From JAFDZV01 sp048594725 (GTDB lineage Bacteria; Bacteroidota; Ignavibacteria; OLB7): a stretch of 64,000 nucleotides of DNA. The notes beneath the pieces were generated by a model. That model searched no databases. It saw nothing but the letters and a program-made list of their open reading frames with translations, and was not told the origin of the DNA. Positions 43,663-51,791 of this stretch are shown here, one piece after another. The stretch is taken from positions 11,341-75,340 of the forward strand of contig JBMDXA010000226.1 in NCBI GenBank assembly GCA_048594725.1, in the 5' to 3' direction. How positions within the stretch are numbered: position 1 is the stretch's first letter; each line of letters opens with the position of its first letter. The position numbers and the translations under genes were made by a program.

Positions 43663-44391
43663 ATGATGAATAAGAGAATGGGAACAGCGATGGCGATGGT
43701 TGCTCTGGTAGGGCTCGCCGTTGGGATCTCGGCCGCCGCGCCGCAGCATGACGGTCCTCGCCATGGCGGGCCGTGCAAGCACGATCCGAAGATGGCCGAA
43801 GCATACAAGGGGCTCTTCGAATCGCTGAAGACGTGGGGGACGGCCAATGTCCTTCCGCAGCTTCGCGAGTGGAAGAGCGATCTGGATGGCGCCATGTCCG
43901 CCGGGGATCTTCGCACCTTGAACGATCTGCGTGCCCGCTCCGCGGCGCTTCGCAACGAGAGAGCGACCATCGGTGCGGAGATGCGCAAGGCGCGCCAGAG
44001 CGATGACAAGGCCGCTGCCGATGCCGCCCATGAGAAGATGAAGGCGCTGCATGAGAAGCAGAAGGCGATCGGCGAGGAGCTGAAGCCGCTTGCAACCAAG
44101 TATCGCTCCACGCTGGAGCAGATCGGAGGCGAGGCCATGCCGAAGTTCGAGACCTGGAGGGATGAGGCAAAGGCGGTTGCCACGAAGTGGTTCGAGGAGA
44201 ACAAGAGCACTCTGAGCGAAGAGCAGGTGGGGCATATGGGACGCGGCATGAAGATGTTCGGCCACTTCGGCGGCCCGAAGATGGGCGGACACCGGATGGT
44301 AGCCCGCTTCATGCTCTGGGATGGAAGCAATCCTATCGATCAGGTGAACGAGATGATGTCGCCCGGCGAGGGCGCTCCCGAACTGCGCTGA
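43663..44391 (+). CDS. Exported helical protein of unknown function
   Basis: 242 residues. Signal peptide (MGTAMAMVALVGLAVGISAA), then a His-rich start (HDGPRHGGPCKHDPKM) and long helices with coiled-coil spacing (LRTLNDLRARSAALRNERAT, AHEKMKALHEKQKAIGEELK). The segment LSEEQVGHMGRGM recalls LTxxQ-type Spy motifs, and the His/Met/Gly content (HFGGPKMGGHRM) could bind metal. The end, ARFMLWDGSNPIDQVNEMMS, does not match a family I know. It may be a large relative of Spy/CpxP-type periplasmic proteins. It is followed by a terminator-like hairpin at 44431. Confidence 0.7.
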   Translation: MMNKRMGTAMAMVALVGLAVGISAAAPQHDGPRHGGPCKHDPKMAEAYKGLFESLKTWGTANVLPQLREWKSDLDGAMSAGDLRTLNDLRARSAALRNERATIGAEMRKARQSDDKAAADAAHEKMKALHEKQKAIGEELKPLATKYRSTLEQIGGEAMPKFETWRDEAKAVATKWFEENKSTLSEEQVGHMGRGMKMFGHFGGPKMGGHRMVARFMLWDGSNPIDQVNEMMSPGEGAPELR

Positions 44392-44862
44392 TCGTCTTCC
44401 GGGTGAACTGAGTTCCGCTAACGGATTCGGCTGCCGCTGCACCAATGGTTGCAGCGGCAGTTCTCGTTTATCAGCGGCAATGCAATGCGGCAGGATGTTT
44501 CCGGTTCCGGTAGCGGCGAACATCCGGATGCGGAGGAGGCGGGCTTGCATGATAGAAGGGCGAGTTCTGTGCTCAATGAAGCCCCGCCCCCATGGCCGCA
44601 CACGGATCGTTGAATATAGGTCGAAACGATTTTTGTTGCAACATAGATTCTGGCTGTGGCGGTTCATGCACGGGTATTCGCAACGCAGCGGAGATTCATC
44701 TGGTATCAAGCTCCGTTTGCTGCCGGAACGATGGATGCACCCGTCATATCCGTTGTCTGCGATTCAGAATGCAGTGAGTTGATCTGCGATCGTAGAGAAT
44801 CATATCTTCGCTTGAGTGGGTGTCCGCAGGCTGCTCAACCAATACGAGGCGATCTACTACCT
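44392..44862. other. 471-base region upstream of the A/T-richer cassette
   Basis: After the terminator at 44431-44469 I see no gene. The base composition becomes visibly more A/T-rich from about 44600. The frame of the next gene stays open back to 44656, but that part shows no protein-like pattern. Confidence 0.5.
44431..44469 (+). terminator. Terminator hairpin after the helical exported protein
   Basis: CTGCCGCTGC (44431-44440) pairs with GCAGCGGCAG (44451-44460), followed by TTCTCGTTT. It lies 39 bases after the stop codon at 44391. Confidence 0.75.
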
Positions 44863-45939
44863 ATGCATATATCCTCCGGTGCGGCACAACGAGAGCTTGA
44901 TGTCCGGCTCTATCGGCATATCGAGGGGGATGACGAAATTCCATTCGGGATTCTCGCCCAGGTCCTGGCCGATATTCAACAGGCATTCTATCTCATGGCG
45001 ATTCAGCAGGAGTCACGTGAGATCAACGAGCGAGCCCGCATCCCTTCGGATATTGAACAGCGGTATGTTTTGCGTGCTGCCCCATCAAAAACTGGCAGCT
45101 ATATAATTCCCGCCTATGCGGGTAACCCTGATTCGGAGCTTTCTGCGGATACCGCCATCGTTGCCACCCTGGATAAGTTCCGGCGATTCTCTCATGCATT
45201 GAAACGTTCTCAAGCCAGTGCTCTGCGCGAGATTATTCCGGATGGGCAATTGCGGCGGCGCATACTGGAGAAATTCCGTTCGATGATCCCCAAGCCGGGA
45301 AGCGGATGGATGCTGGAAATGAGATATGGGGATGATGACTCCATCACATTCGGGGTTGATACCCGCCAGGAAATAGGCCAGCTCCTGAAAAAAGAAGCCG
45401 GGGACGCCGTAACATATACCGTCACGGGAGAACTGGTGAAAATCGACTTTCAGGCCCGGAAACTCACGTTGCGTTACCCGGTAACCCAACGCGAGCTCGA
45501 TTGCTATTATGATCCTTCAATTGAAGAGCTGCTATTACAGAAACGCCGTGAATTGATTCAGGTTACAGGCATTGCAACGCTTGATGAGCTCGATCATCCC
45601 AAGCAGATCAGCCGTGTGGAGGATATTCGGGATGTCGATATATCCCCTTTCATACTTTCTGAATTCCGGTATGAACATCGCCTACTCCGATTCCGGCAAC
45701 CACTTGAACTGACGCCGGTTCTGGATGAATCCCAGCAGGTATTGTGCCTGGTGTATCCGGAGCTTGGTATCGATATCTGCGTTACTACCCGGGATGAGCT
45801 TGATATCGCCTTACGAGAGGAAATCGATTTCCTCTGGCGAAACTATGCCCTGGAAGACTCGGCAATGCTGACTGCCGATGCAGTGGAAGTAAAGAAACGG
45901 CTGCTTCAAACTATCGAGGAGGTGCCGTATGCAGTATGA
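44863..45939 (+). CDS. Unknown 358-residue protein, first gene of a HicA-like cassette
   Basis: No family recognised. From ATG 44863 it reads as: an N-terminal helical part (about 20-50, FGILAQVLADIQQAFYLMAI), SYIIPAYAG, a helical middle with many Arg (about 105-145, LDKFRRFSHALKRSQASALR), a small beta-barrel-like segment (about 185-250, YTVTGELVKIDFQARKLTLR, LDCYYDPSIEELLLQKRREL, IQVTGIATLDELDHPKQISR) and a C-terminal part, LCLVYPELGIDICVTTRDEL followed by DIALREEIDFLWRNYALEDS. The last part faintly recalls HicB-type antitoxin cores (Y-P-x-L/E-L-G and a helix). No signal peptide or membrane segment. It overlaps the next gene by 11 bases. Codon use is more A/T-rich than in its neighbours. A partner or antitoxin of the small gene is my guess. 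Confidence 0.8.
   Translation: MHISSGAAQRELDVRLYRHIEGDDEIPFGILAQVLADIQQAFYLMAIQQESREINERARIPSDIEQRYVLRAAPSKTGSYIIPAYAGNPDSELSADTAIVATLDKFRRFSHALKRSQASALREIIPDGQLRRRILEKFRSMIPKPGSGWMLEMRYGDDDSITFGVDTRQEIGQLLKKEAGDAVTYTVTGELVKIDFQARKLTLRYPVTQRELDCYYDPSIEELLLQKRRELIQVTGIATLDELDHPKQISRVEDIRDVDISPFILSEFRYEHRLLRFRQPLELTPVLDESQQVLCLVYPELGIDICVTTRDELDIALREEIDFLWRNYALEDSAMLTADAVEVKKRLLQTIEEVPYAV
45916..45922 (+). promoter_or_regulatory. Strong Shine-Dalgarno site inside the upstream gene
   Basis: GAGGAGG ends six bases before ATG 45929. Many neighbouring genes show no such site, so it fixes this start and marks the cassette as unusual. Confidence 0.75.
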
Positions 45940-46234
45940 TACACGGAAAGTGGAGGGCGCTCTTCTTAAAAAAGGCTTTCAGATGGATAACTCTCACCAC
46001 CATATGTTCACATACCATACAGCAGACGGGCGGCGAAGCATGGTGAGAACGCGAACCAGCCATGGATCAAAGACGATCAGTGACTCTCTGATTGCGCAGA
46101 TGGCGAGACAATGCCGGTTGGCTAAAACTCAGTTTATTGATCTGATAGATTGCCCTCTTAGCAGGGAGTCCTACGAACGTATCCTGAATGGGCAGGATGC
46201 CCTGCCGCAACGATTATCAGCATCGGATGAATAG
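45929..46234 (+). CDS. HicA-like small protein (possible toxin)
   Basis: 101 residues. The core VEGALLKKGFQMDNSHHHMF, TYHTADGRRSMVRTRTSHGS and KTISDSLIAQMARQCRL follows the HicA/YcfA double-stranded-RNA-binding-like fold: helix, KGF, a central His (HHMF) and a helix after RT-SHG. In HicA the central His is the catalytic residue for mRNA cleavage; here there are three adjacent His (24-26). The protein is longer than classical HicA (60-80 residues) because of a C-terminal tail (FIDLIDCPLSRESYERIL). It starts 11 bases before the end of the upstream gene, with a strong Shine-Dalgarno, so the two are co-translated. No classical hicB follows. Confidence 0.7.
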   Translation: MQYDTRKVEGALLKKGFQMDNSHHHMFTYHTADGRRSMVRTRTSHGSKTISDSLIAQMARQCRLAKTQFIDLIDCPLSRESYERILNGQDALPQRLSASDE

Positions 46235-46575
46235 AGTACCGGCCCAATCGCCGGCCCGCTGTAGCTAGAGTGGTTCGGATAAAGTGAACCCCCTGAACGC
46301 AGCCGTAACCGGCCGGTATTCAGAGGGTTCCGTGTCCACCCCTGGACTACGCAATCATTGAATTATAACTCTGGCTTCGGACGGAACGTGGAACGAACGG
46401 GGCGCGTTCCTGATAGCTCTCTCTGTGCAACCGTGCCGCTCTGCTCGTACGAACACGATGGCTGCTCTGCCGAGTATCGGTTCCGTCCGAAGCCTGATTC
46501 TCCTGCGAATATGCGTTTTGAACCTTAACGTTTTTTCGACATCCGCTCTATGCGGCCACAACCGCCCGGAGTCCG
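46235..46575. other. Intergenic region after the cassette, with a hairpin
   Basis: GAACCCCCTGAA (46286-46297) and TTCAGAGGGTTC (46319-46330) form a 12-bp stem with one mismatch and no T run, a likely but weak terminator for the cassette. Otherwise nothing recognised; the convergent T9SS gene ends at 46576. Confidence 0.5.
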
Positions 46576-48744
46576 CTAGCGGGCCAGAACAACCGGTATG
46601 GTCTGGAGCCTGCCTGCCGCCATCAGCCGCACGAAATAGACTCCGGAGGGGAGCGTGCCGCCGTCGAAGCGGAACGTCTTCTCCCCCGCATCCATGATCT
46701 GTTCGCTCAGCAGCGCCACCTCGCGCCCGGTGGCATCGGCCACGCTGAGGCGGACATGGGCGCGGGCCGGGAGCGCTACCTGGATGGCGGTGCCCGAGGA
46801 GAACGGGTTCGGCGATGCGTTCCGCAGCATCGCGCCGGATGCCGTGTTCCTGCCCGGGCCATCGGCCGAGGCGGGGTTCAGGATGGTATCGGATTGCATC
46901 GCATGCCTCCACACTCCCTGGCCGGAGCTTCCCGCATACAGGGTCTTTCCCATGGCGGTGATCGCCATGAACGTCACCCCATCCGGAACCGGCTCCGGGC
47001 CGTTGAACAGGGGGGTGCTGCCGTTGATATCCATCCATGTATCCCCTTGCAGGATATAGAGCCGGTTGTACGGTTCCTGGCTGGAACTCATATGCGCGAA
47101 CACCCTGTTGCCCGCCACCGAGAACGACTGCACGATGACCGTGGAGTCGAGCCCCTGCCCGTAGTCTTCCCAGCTCTCGCCGCCATCGGTGGAGTGGTAG
47201 ATCGTCCGTTCCACCGCGATATAGTAGCTACCCTCGTTGTGGGCCAGCACCCCGCGGTACGGAAGCTGCGCCGGCAATCCGTTCTGCGAGCGGTTCCAGC
47301 TTGCGCCGCCGTTGGTGGAGCGATACAGCCCTCTGAGCGTGGATGCCAGGAAGCTGCTGCCATCGGTTGCCAGATCGATCACCGGCACCGGCGTGTTGTC
47401 CTGTACCGGCAGACCGGTGTTCCCGGCCGTCCAGCTTCTGCCGCCATCGCTGGAGCGGGCGATGCCGCCATGCTCCCACCGGCTGGTTCCGTGGAAGTTC
47501 GAGACGTCATAGAATCCCGCCAGGAGCGTCTGATCGGCGCCGGCCATGGCGGTAAGGTGATGGAGCGATTCGCTGATGCCGTCGTTGGAGGGGGTCCAGG
47601 AGAGGCCGCTATCGGCCGAGCGATAGATCCCCAGCCCGGTGTAGCTCTTCGACCGCACATAGAGCATATCGCCGCTCGTGAGGAACTGTTCGGCATTGAT
47701 CTGCGACACCTTGCTCCAGGTGGTTCCGCCGTCGGTGGTGCGGTGGATGCCGTTCATCGAGTTGCTGAGCAGGGCATTGCCCGCCATGCCGAACGCCGAG
47801 ATGTAGGTTGCTATCAGCCCCGAGTTCAGCGAGTTCCAGGTAACGCCCAGATCGGTGGAGTGAAATACCCCGGCGTTGGAGCCGCAGTAGAGGTTGTGCC
47901 CCTCGCCGGCGAACCGCCCCATCTCCAGATAGCCCGCATCGAACTTCTTCCACGACGTGCCGTCGAAACGAAAGACCTCGGTAGTGGTGCTGGCCCAGAG
48001 GGTGTCGCCGGCTACGGCCATGGAGGTGATTGCCGGATAGTTCCCCCCCAGCGTCTCGAACCCCTGGTTGACCCCCTGCCAGGTGATACCGCCGTCGTCG
48101 GAGCGATAGACTCCCTGCGTGTGGAACCAGGCGTAGAAGGTGTTCCCGCTGCGCAGAAACGATGCCGCCGGGAAGAGCCCCGCCGAATCGATCTTCAACT
48201 CCGCCCAGGTCTTGCCGCCGTCGGTGGAGCGGAAATTCCGGAACATGGCGATGCTGGACGCCAGCAGCGTATCCCCGTGCGCTCCCAGCACATCGGCCAT
48301 CGCGCCATCCAGCGGCAGATCTCCCGCCACGCTCCAGGTTGCCCCTTCATCGCCTGACACCAGCACCGTATCCATGCGGGAGCCGTAGACCTTTCCGTTA
48401 TCGGTCGCAAGCACGTTGTCCGGAGCGTTTCCGGAGAGCGGCCCCCAGGTTCCTCCCTTGTCGGTGGAGCGGACCACGTTGCCGTTGAATTTATTTCCCA
48501 GAAGCGACGAACCTGCCACGAACAGCTGGTCCGTTATCGGGTTTGTTCCCTTTATCCAGGAGGTTCCATCGTAGTGGTGGAACCAGGTGTTCCAGAATTC
48601 CGCGTAGACCTTCTCTCCATCCACGGCGATGGAGCGTACATAGCCTCCTTCCGGGCCGGAGGTCCGAGTCCATTGGGCCTGGACGCCGGAGCCGGTGGCC
48701 GCCAGTGCGAGCGCGAGCGCCAGCAATCGTCGCATGTTCATCAT
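46576..48744 (-). CDS. T9SS-secreted beta-propeller protein (BNR/VPS10/HCF136-like)
   Basis: 722 residues from ATG at 48742-48744; the adjacent ATG at 48739-48741 is an alternative. Signal peptide: RRLLALALALAATGSGVQA. The body is made of repeated propeller blades with the S-T-D-x-G-x-T-W motif: VRSTDKGGTWGPLSGNA, VLVSGDEGATWSVAG, YRSDDGGITWQGVNQG, HRTTDGGTTWSKVS, YRSADSGLSWTPSND, ARSSDGGRSWTAGNTGLP and HSTDGGESWEDYGQGL. The last 80 residues are a T9SS sorting domain (LRNASPNPFSSGTAIQVALP, LPSGVYFVRL). Such propellers are typical of surface or released glycan-related or scaffold proteins; no catalytic residues are assigned. It is a second clear T9SS cargo besides the 36313 gene. Confidence 0.92.
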   Translation of the reverse strand: MMNMRRLLALALALAATGSGVQAQWTRTSGPEGGYVRSIAVDGEKVYAEFWNTWFHHYDGTSWIKGTNPITDQLFVAGSSLLGNKFNGNVVRSTDKGGTWGPLSGNAPDNVLATDNGKVYGSRMDTVLVSGDEGATWSVAGDLPLDGAMADVLGAHGDTLLASSIAMFRNFRSTDGGKTWAELKIDSAGLFPAASFLRSGNTFYAWFHTQGVYRSDDGGITWQGVNQGFETLGGNYPAITSMAVAGDTLWASTTTEVFRFDGTSWKKFDAGYLEMGRFAGEGHNLYCGSNAGVFHSTDLGVTWNSLNSGLIATYISAFGMAGNALLSNSMNGIHRTTDGGTTWSKVSQINAEQFLTSGDMLYVRSKSYTGLGIYRSADSGLSWTPSNDGISESLHHLTAMAGADQTLLAGFYDVSNFHGTSRWEHGGIARSSDGGRSWTAGNTGLPVQDNTPVPVIDLATDGSSFLASTLRGLYRSTNGGASWNRSQNGLPAQLPYRGVLAHNEGSYYIAVERTIYHSTDGGESWEDYGQGLDSTVIVQSFSVAGNRVFAHMSSSQEPYNRLYILQGDTWMDINGSTPLFNGPEPVPDGVTFMAITAMGKTLYAGSSGQGVWRHAMQSDTILNPASADGPGRNTASGAMLRNASPNPFSSGTAIQVALPARAHVRLSVADATGREVALLSEQIMDAGEKTFRFDGGTLPSGVYFVRLMAAGRLQTIPVVLAR

Positions 48745-49032
48745 GATCGGTTGGTTTATTCTTCTGGTCGGTTGATTGGCGGATGCGGTCGCATCTCGTT
48801 CGGAATAAATATCCGTATGAGACTTAACGAATTTTCGACGGCATGATGCCGGGTGCTGAATCAGCAACACTACCTGCGGGAAACAGCGAAGGCGCAAAGA
48901 GATTGATCTTCGTTGCGCCTTCGCGTGCATGATGCATGCAGCATGGATTATAGGGCAGCCAGGGGCACATTCTCCTTGCCGGCAGGATGGGTGTGGTGAT
49001 GCGATACGGCCGGAGAAGGAGCCGGCATCGCT
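48745..49032. other. Intergenic region with a hairpin
   Basis: GCGAAGGCGCAA (48889-48900) and TTGCGCCTTCGC (48914-48925) form a perfect 12-bp stem with no T tract, 107 bases past the stop of the minus-strand regulator gene at 49033. No gene. Confidence 0.5.
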
Positions 49033-51504
49033 CTAGGATGTTCCCGATGCCGGAGAGGAGGAGCCGGCGAGCCGGCGGAGCTTTTCCGGCGGTGCCATCT
49101 CCAGTTCGCTCATAAACGCATCGGTGCAGGTGCGGAATGCTTTACGTGCCTCGGCGAATCGCTCGTCCCGGACGAGCGCGCCCAGCAGGATCTCGTACCC
49201 CTGTTCGGAGGTGCTGTCCTGCTCGATGATGCGCCGTGCCACTGCTATCGCCTCGTCGATGCGTCCCTCGCGGAGATAATCGGAGCCGAGATAGAAGAGC
49301 GCTTCGGCAAGCATGTCATGCAGGCGGTCGCGCTCCAGCTCGGTCCAGTTCTCGTACAGATCCTCTTTCATGAACTCCCCGGTGAACAGAGCGGCGGCCT
49401 CCTCGAACAGCTCCCGTTTCCGCTGGGGCGACTTGCTGCGGCGGGCCTCGGCGACGAGTTGTTTGAACCGGAGAAAATCGATCCAGGCATACTCCCCCAG
49501 GTTCAGCACGTAGCTGCGGCCGTTGCTCCCCAGAAGGGCGGATTTCCTATGGGGCTCGTGGGAGGGGTCCAGGGTGCGGCGGATATGGGAGATGGCGTTC
49601 ATCACCAGCAGCTCCACATTCTTGTCTGCAACGCCTCTCCAGAGCTGTTCCATCAGCTCGTCGATGGTGACCCCGCGCTGGTAGTTCATCAGCAGGATCT
49701 TGAACAGATCGCGCGCGCGTTTCCGTTTCCAGTCGCTTTTGCGAAGCTCGCGCCCATCGATCGTAACGCTGAACGCCCCGAAGGTTCGTACGCGGATCTC
49801 CCGCATATTCCCCGGTACGCCGGCCGCGGCCCCCCGCTCCTTCAGCCCCGCTTCCGGATTCAGGAGGCGTTCGGTTCTGAGCCTGCTTGCCTTCGGGAGC
49901 GCCTCGTTCATGGCCGCACGATCCTCCGGACGCAGTTGCAGCCCTTCCATCTCCCGGTGGAGCGCTCTCCCCTCGAACCCCGTTATCATCTCGCGGAGGC
50001 GGCTTTTGATCTCTGGGGTGAAGATCTTCCGGGTAAGCTCCAGATGGAGCTGGCGGAATTCGGTGCTGCGCTCCGGGTATCCGGCCTCGCCGTAGGTATC
50101 TGCCAGTTCCTGCAGGGCCTGGCAGACCAGATCCTGAATTCCGCTTCGTTCCGCTATCTCCAGCGCATGCAGATGATGCTCCATCGCTTCCGGGAATTCC
50201 CGGCGTGCACGATAGGCCGTGCCGAGGCCGATATGGATCGCCACCCCCTCGGCACCGTCGTCGCTCATCCCGGCGGTCTGCAGGCAGCGGTTGAAATATT
50301 CCAGCGCCCGCTCGGTGTTCTCCAGGTAGAGGTAGATGTGCCCGATATTGAGCATGGAGTCGCACATGCCACGCGGATCGGCCCCGGCCTGATGAAGGTT
50401 GAAGCTTTTGAAGTAGTAGAGAAGCGCCTTGGTGTAATCCCCCTGCGACTCATGGAACTGCCCCAGGCGCGCCAGCAGATAGGCCTCGTTCCGGCGATGC
50501 CCCAGCTTCTCGGCAAGACGGAGGCTGCGCAGGTAATACGCCAGCACATTGGCCCGGTCTCCCAGCAGCTCGTAGATCTGGCCGACGTTGTAGAGCGCCA
50601 CGGTCTCCCCCTCCTGGTCGCCGATCTCCTCGGTGATTCCGAGGCTTTGCAGGTTGGCCTCCAGCGCGCCGGCGTAATCGCCCAGGCTGCGCCGGATGAT
50701 GGCGATATTGTTCAGCGTCACGCCCAGACCCCAGCGGTCGCCGGTTTCCTCCTTCAACTGCCGGCTGCGGGTCTCGTAGTGCAGCGCCTGCTGGTGCTCG
50801 CCGCGTCGTTCGTGCAGCACGCCGATATTGCCGCTGGCGTAGGCGGCCAGCAGCATATGCCCTATCCGGGTTGCCAGATCGAGCGCTTCGGTATAACAGC
50901 GGAGCGCCTCGTCCAGCTCGCCCACGTGCAGGTGATCGTTCCCCAGTTCCACAAGGGCCGCGGCCTCTTCGGCGTGGTCGCCATGCCGGCGGCTGATATC
51001 GAGCGCCTGGCGATGGGCGGCAAATGCTTTCGGGAGCTCCCCTGCCAGCCGCTCCGCAAATCCTATCCCGTTCAGCGCGGCGGCCTCCTCGCCATAGTCC
51101 TTCGCTTCTCTGCTTGCTTTCAATCCCTGGCGGTGGAGCTCCAGTGCCTCTCTGGTCTCACCCGTTCTCCGGTGCACCGCGCCCAGCAGGTTCAGCACGG
51201 CGGCCTCGCCACGGCGGTCGCCGGCCTCCTCCATCATCTCCAGGGCGGCCTGGAGCTGCCGGATGGTCGCCGGGTAGTTGGAGGAGCGTATCATCTCCAC
51301 AAACCCCATGGTCCGGAGCGCATAGGCGATACCGCGATCGTAGCCCGCCTTCCGGGCGGTGTCGTATGCCTGGGTTGCGCACTCGGCGGCCAGGTGCAGA
51401 TCGCTGATGCGCAGTTCCCACGCGCGGTTGTTCAGCGTATCGGTTTTGCGATGGGGAGTGGCCGCAAGGTATTCGTCGAGCTGCCGGAGTGTTGCGTCGG
51501 TCAT
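49033..51504 (-). CDS. TPR-winged helix-BTAD regulator, copy 1
   Basis: 823 residues from ATG at 51502-51504 (MTDATLRQLDEY). The first 500 residues are about a dozen TPR units with the G-D/E-x-x-x-A-L consensus (GETREALELHRQGLKASREA, GDYAGALEANLQSLGITEEI, GDYTKALLYYFKSFNLHQAG). Residues about 567-665 form an OmpR-like winged helix (RVRTFGAFSVTIDGRELRKS, RDLFKILLMNYQRGVTIDEL, MNAISHIRRTLDP). About 670-815 is a bacterial activator domain (BTAD: EAAALFTGEFMKEDLYENW, EQGYEILLGALV). SARP/AfsR regulators carry the DNA-binding part first; here it is last. It has a close paralogue just upstream. It probably senses a partner or signal by its TPR array and activates transcription; targets are unknown. 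Confidence 0.88.
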   Translation of the reverse strand: MTDATLRQLDEYLAATPHRKTDTLNNRAWELRISDLHLAAECATQAYDTARKAGYDRGIAYALRTMGFVEMIRSSNYPATIRQLQAALEMMEEAGDRRGEAAVLNLLGAVHRRTGETREALELHRQGLKASREAKDYGEEAAALNGIGFAERLAGELPKAFAAHRQALDISRRHGDHAEEAAALVELGNDHLHVGELDEALRCYTEALDLATRIGHMLLAAYASGNIGVLHERRGEHQQALHYETRSRQLKEETGDRWGLGVTLNNIAIIRRSLGDYAGALEANLQSLGITEEIGDQEGETVALYNVGQIYELLGDRANVLAYYLRSLRLAEKLGHRRNEAYLLARLGQFHESQGDYTKALLYYFKSFNLHQAGADPRGMCDSMLNIGHIYLYLENTERALEYFNRCLQTAGMSDDGAEGVAIHIGLGTAYRARREFPEAMEHHLHALEIAERSGIQDLVCQALQELADTYGEAGYPERSTEFRQLHLELTRKIFTPEIKSRLREMITGFEGRALHREMEGLQLRPEDRAAMNEALPKASRLRTERLLNPEAGLKERGAAAGVPGNMREIRVRTFGAFSVTIDGRELRKSDWKRKRARDLFKILLMNYQRGVTIDELMEQLWRGVADKNVELLVMNAISHIRRTLDPSHEPHRKSALLGSNGRSYVLNLGEYAWIDFLRFKQLVAEARRSKSPQRKRELFEEAAALFTGEFMKEDLYENWTELERDRLHDMLAEALFYLGSDYLREGRIDEAIAVARRIIEQDSTSEQGYEILLGALVRDERFAEARKAFRTCTDAFMSELEMAPPEKLRRLAGSSSPASGTS

Positions 51505-51791
51505 CGGTACGATGGGGGATTCGTCATGGACGGAGCTTTCTCCGCCTCTTCCGAGGGGAAATCGTTCTGAAGCTTGTGAGTACGTGCCGGGCGGGGGCTC
51601 GCGAAACAAGGCCCGCTGCCGGCGGATCTGGCGCAGACGAAGCGGGGGAACGAAGGTTGCACCTGCCGGGATTGCAGCAGGGCGCTGCCATGGGCCGTGG
51701 CACCTGCGCAATCCGGGAGTGGCGGGTTGCGCGGCGCCAGTAGGGGGATACCGCAGAGAGAATCGTTCCTTCCTTCATTGCGATGAACTCT
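51505..51791. other. Intergenic region between the two regulators
   Basis: 287 bases. The reading frame of the downstream regulator remains open through most of it but shows no TPR or other pattern. No hairpin or repeat seen. Confidence 0.45.

Noticed and set aside
44540..44862. Extension of the 358-residue gene upstream to 44656
   Set aside because: The frame is open, but the translated part has no pattern and the ATG at 44863 begins protein-like sequence.
49318..51570. A 750-codon plus-strand frame opposite the first TPR regulator
   Set aside because: It is the complement of a TPR array; the minus strand carries the TPR, winged-helix and BTAD patterns.
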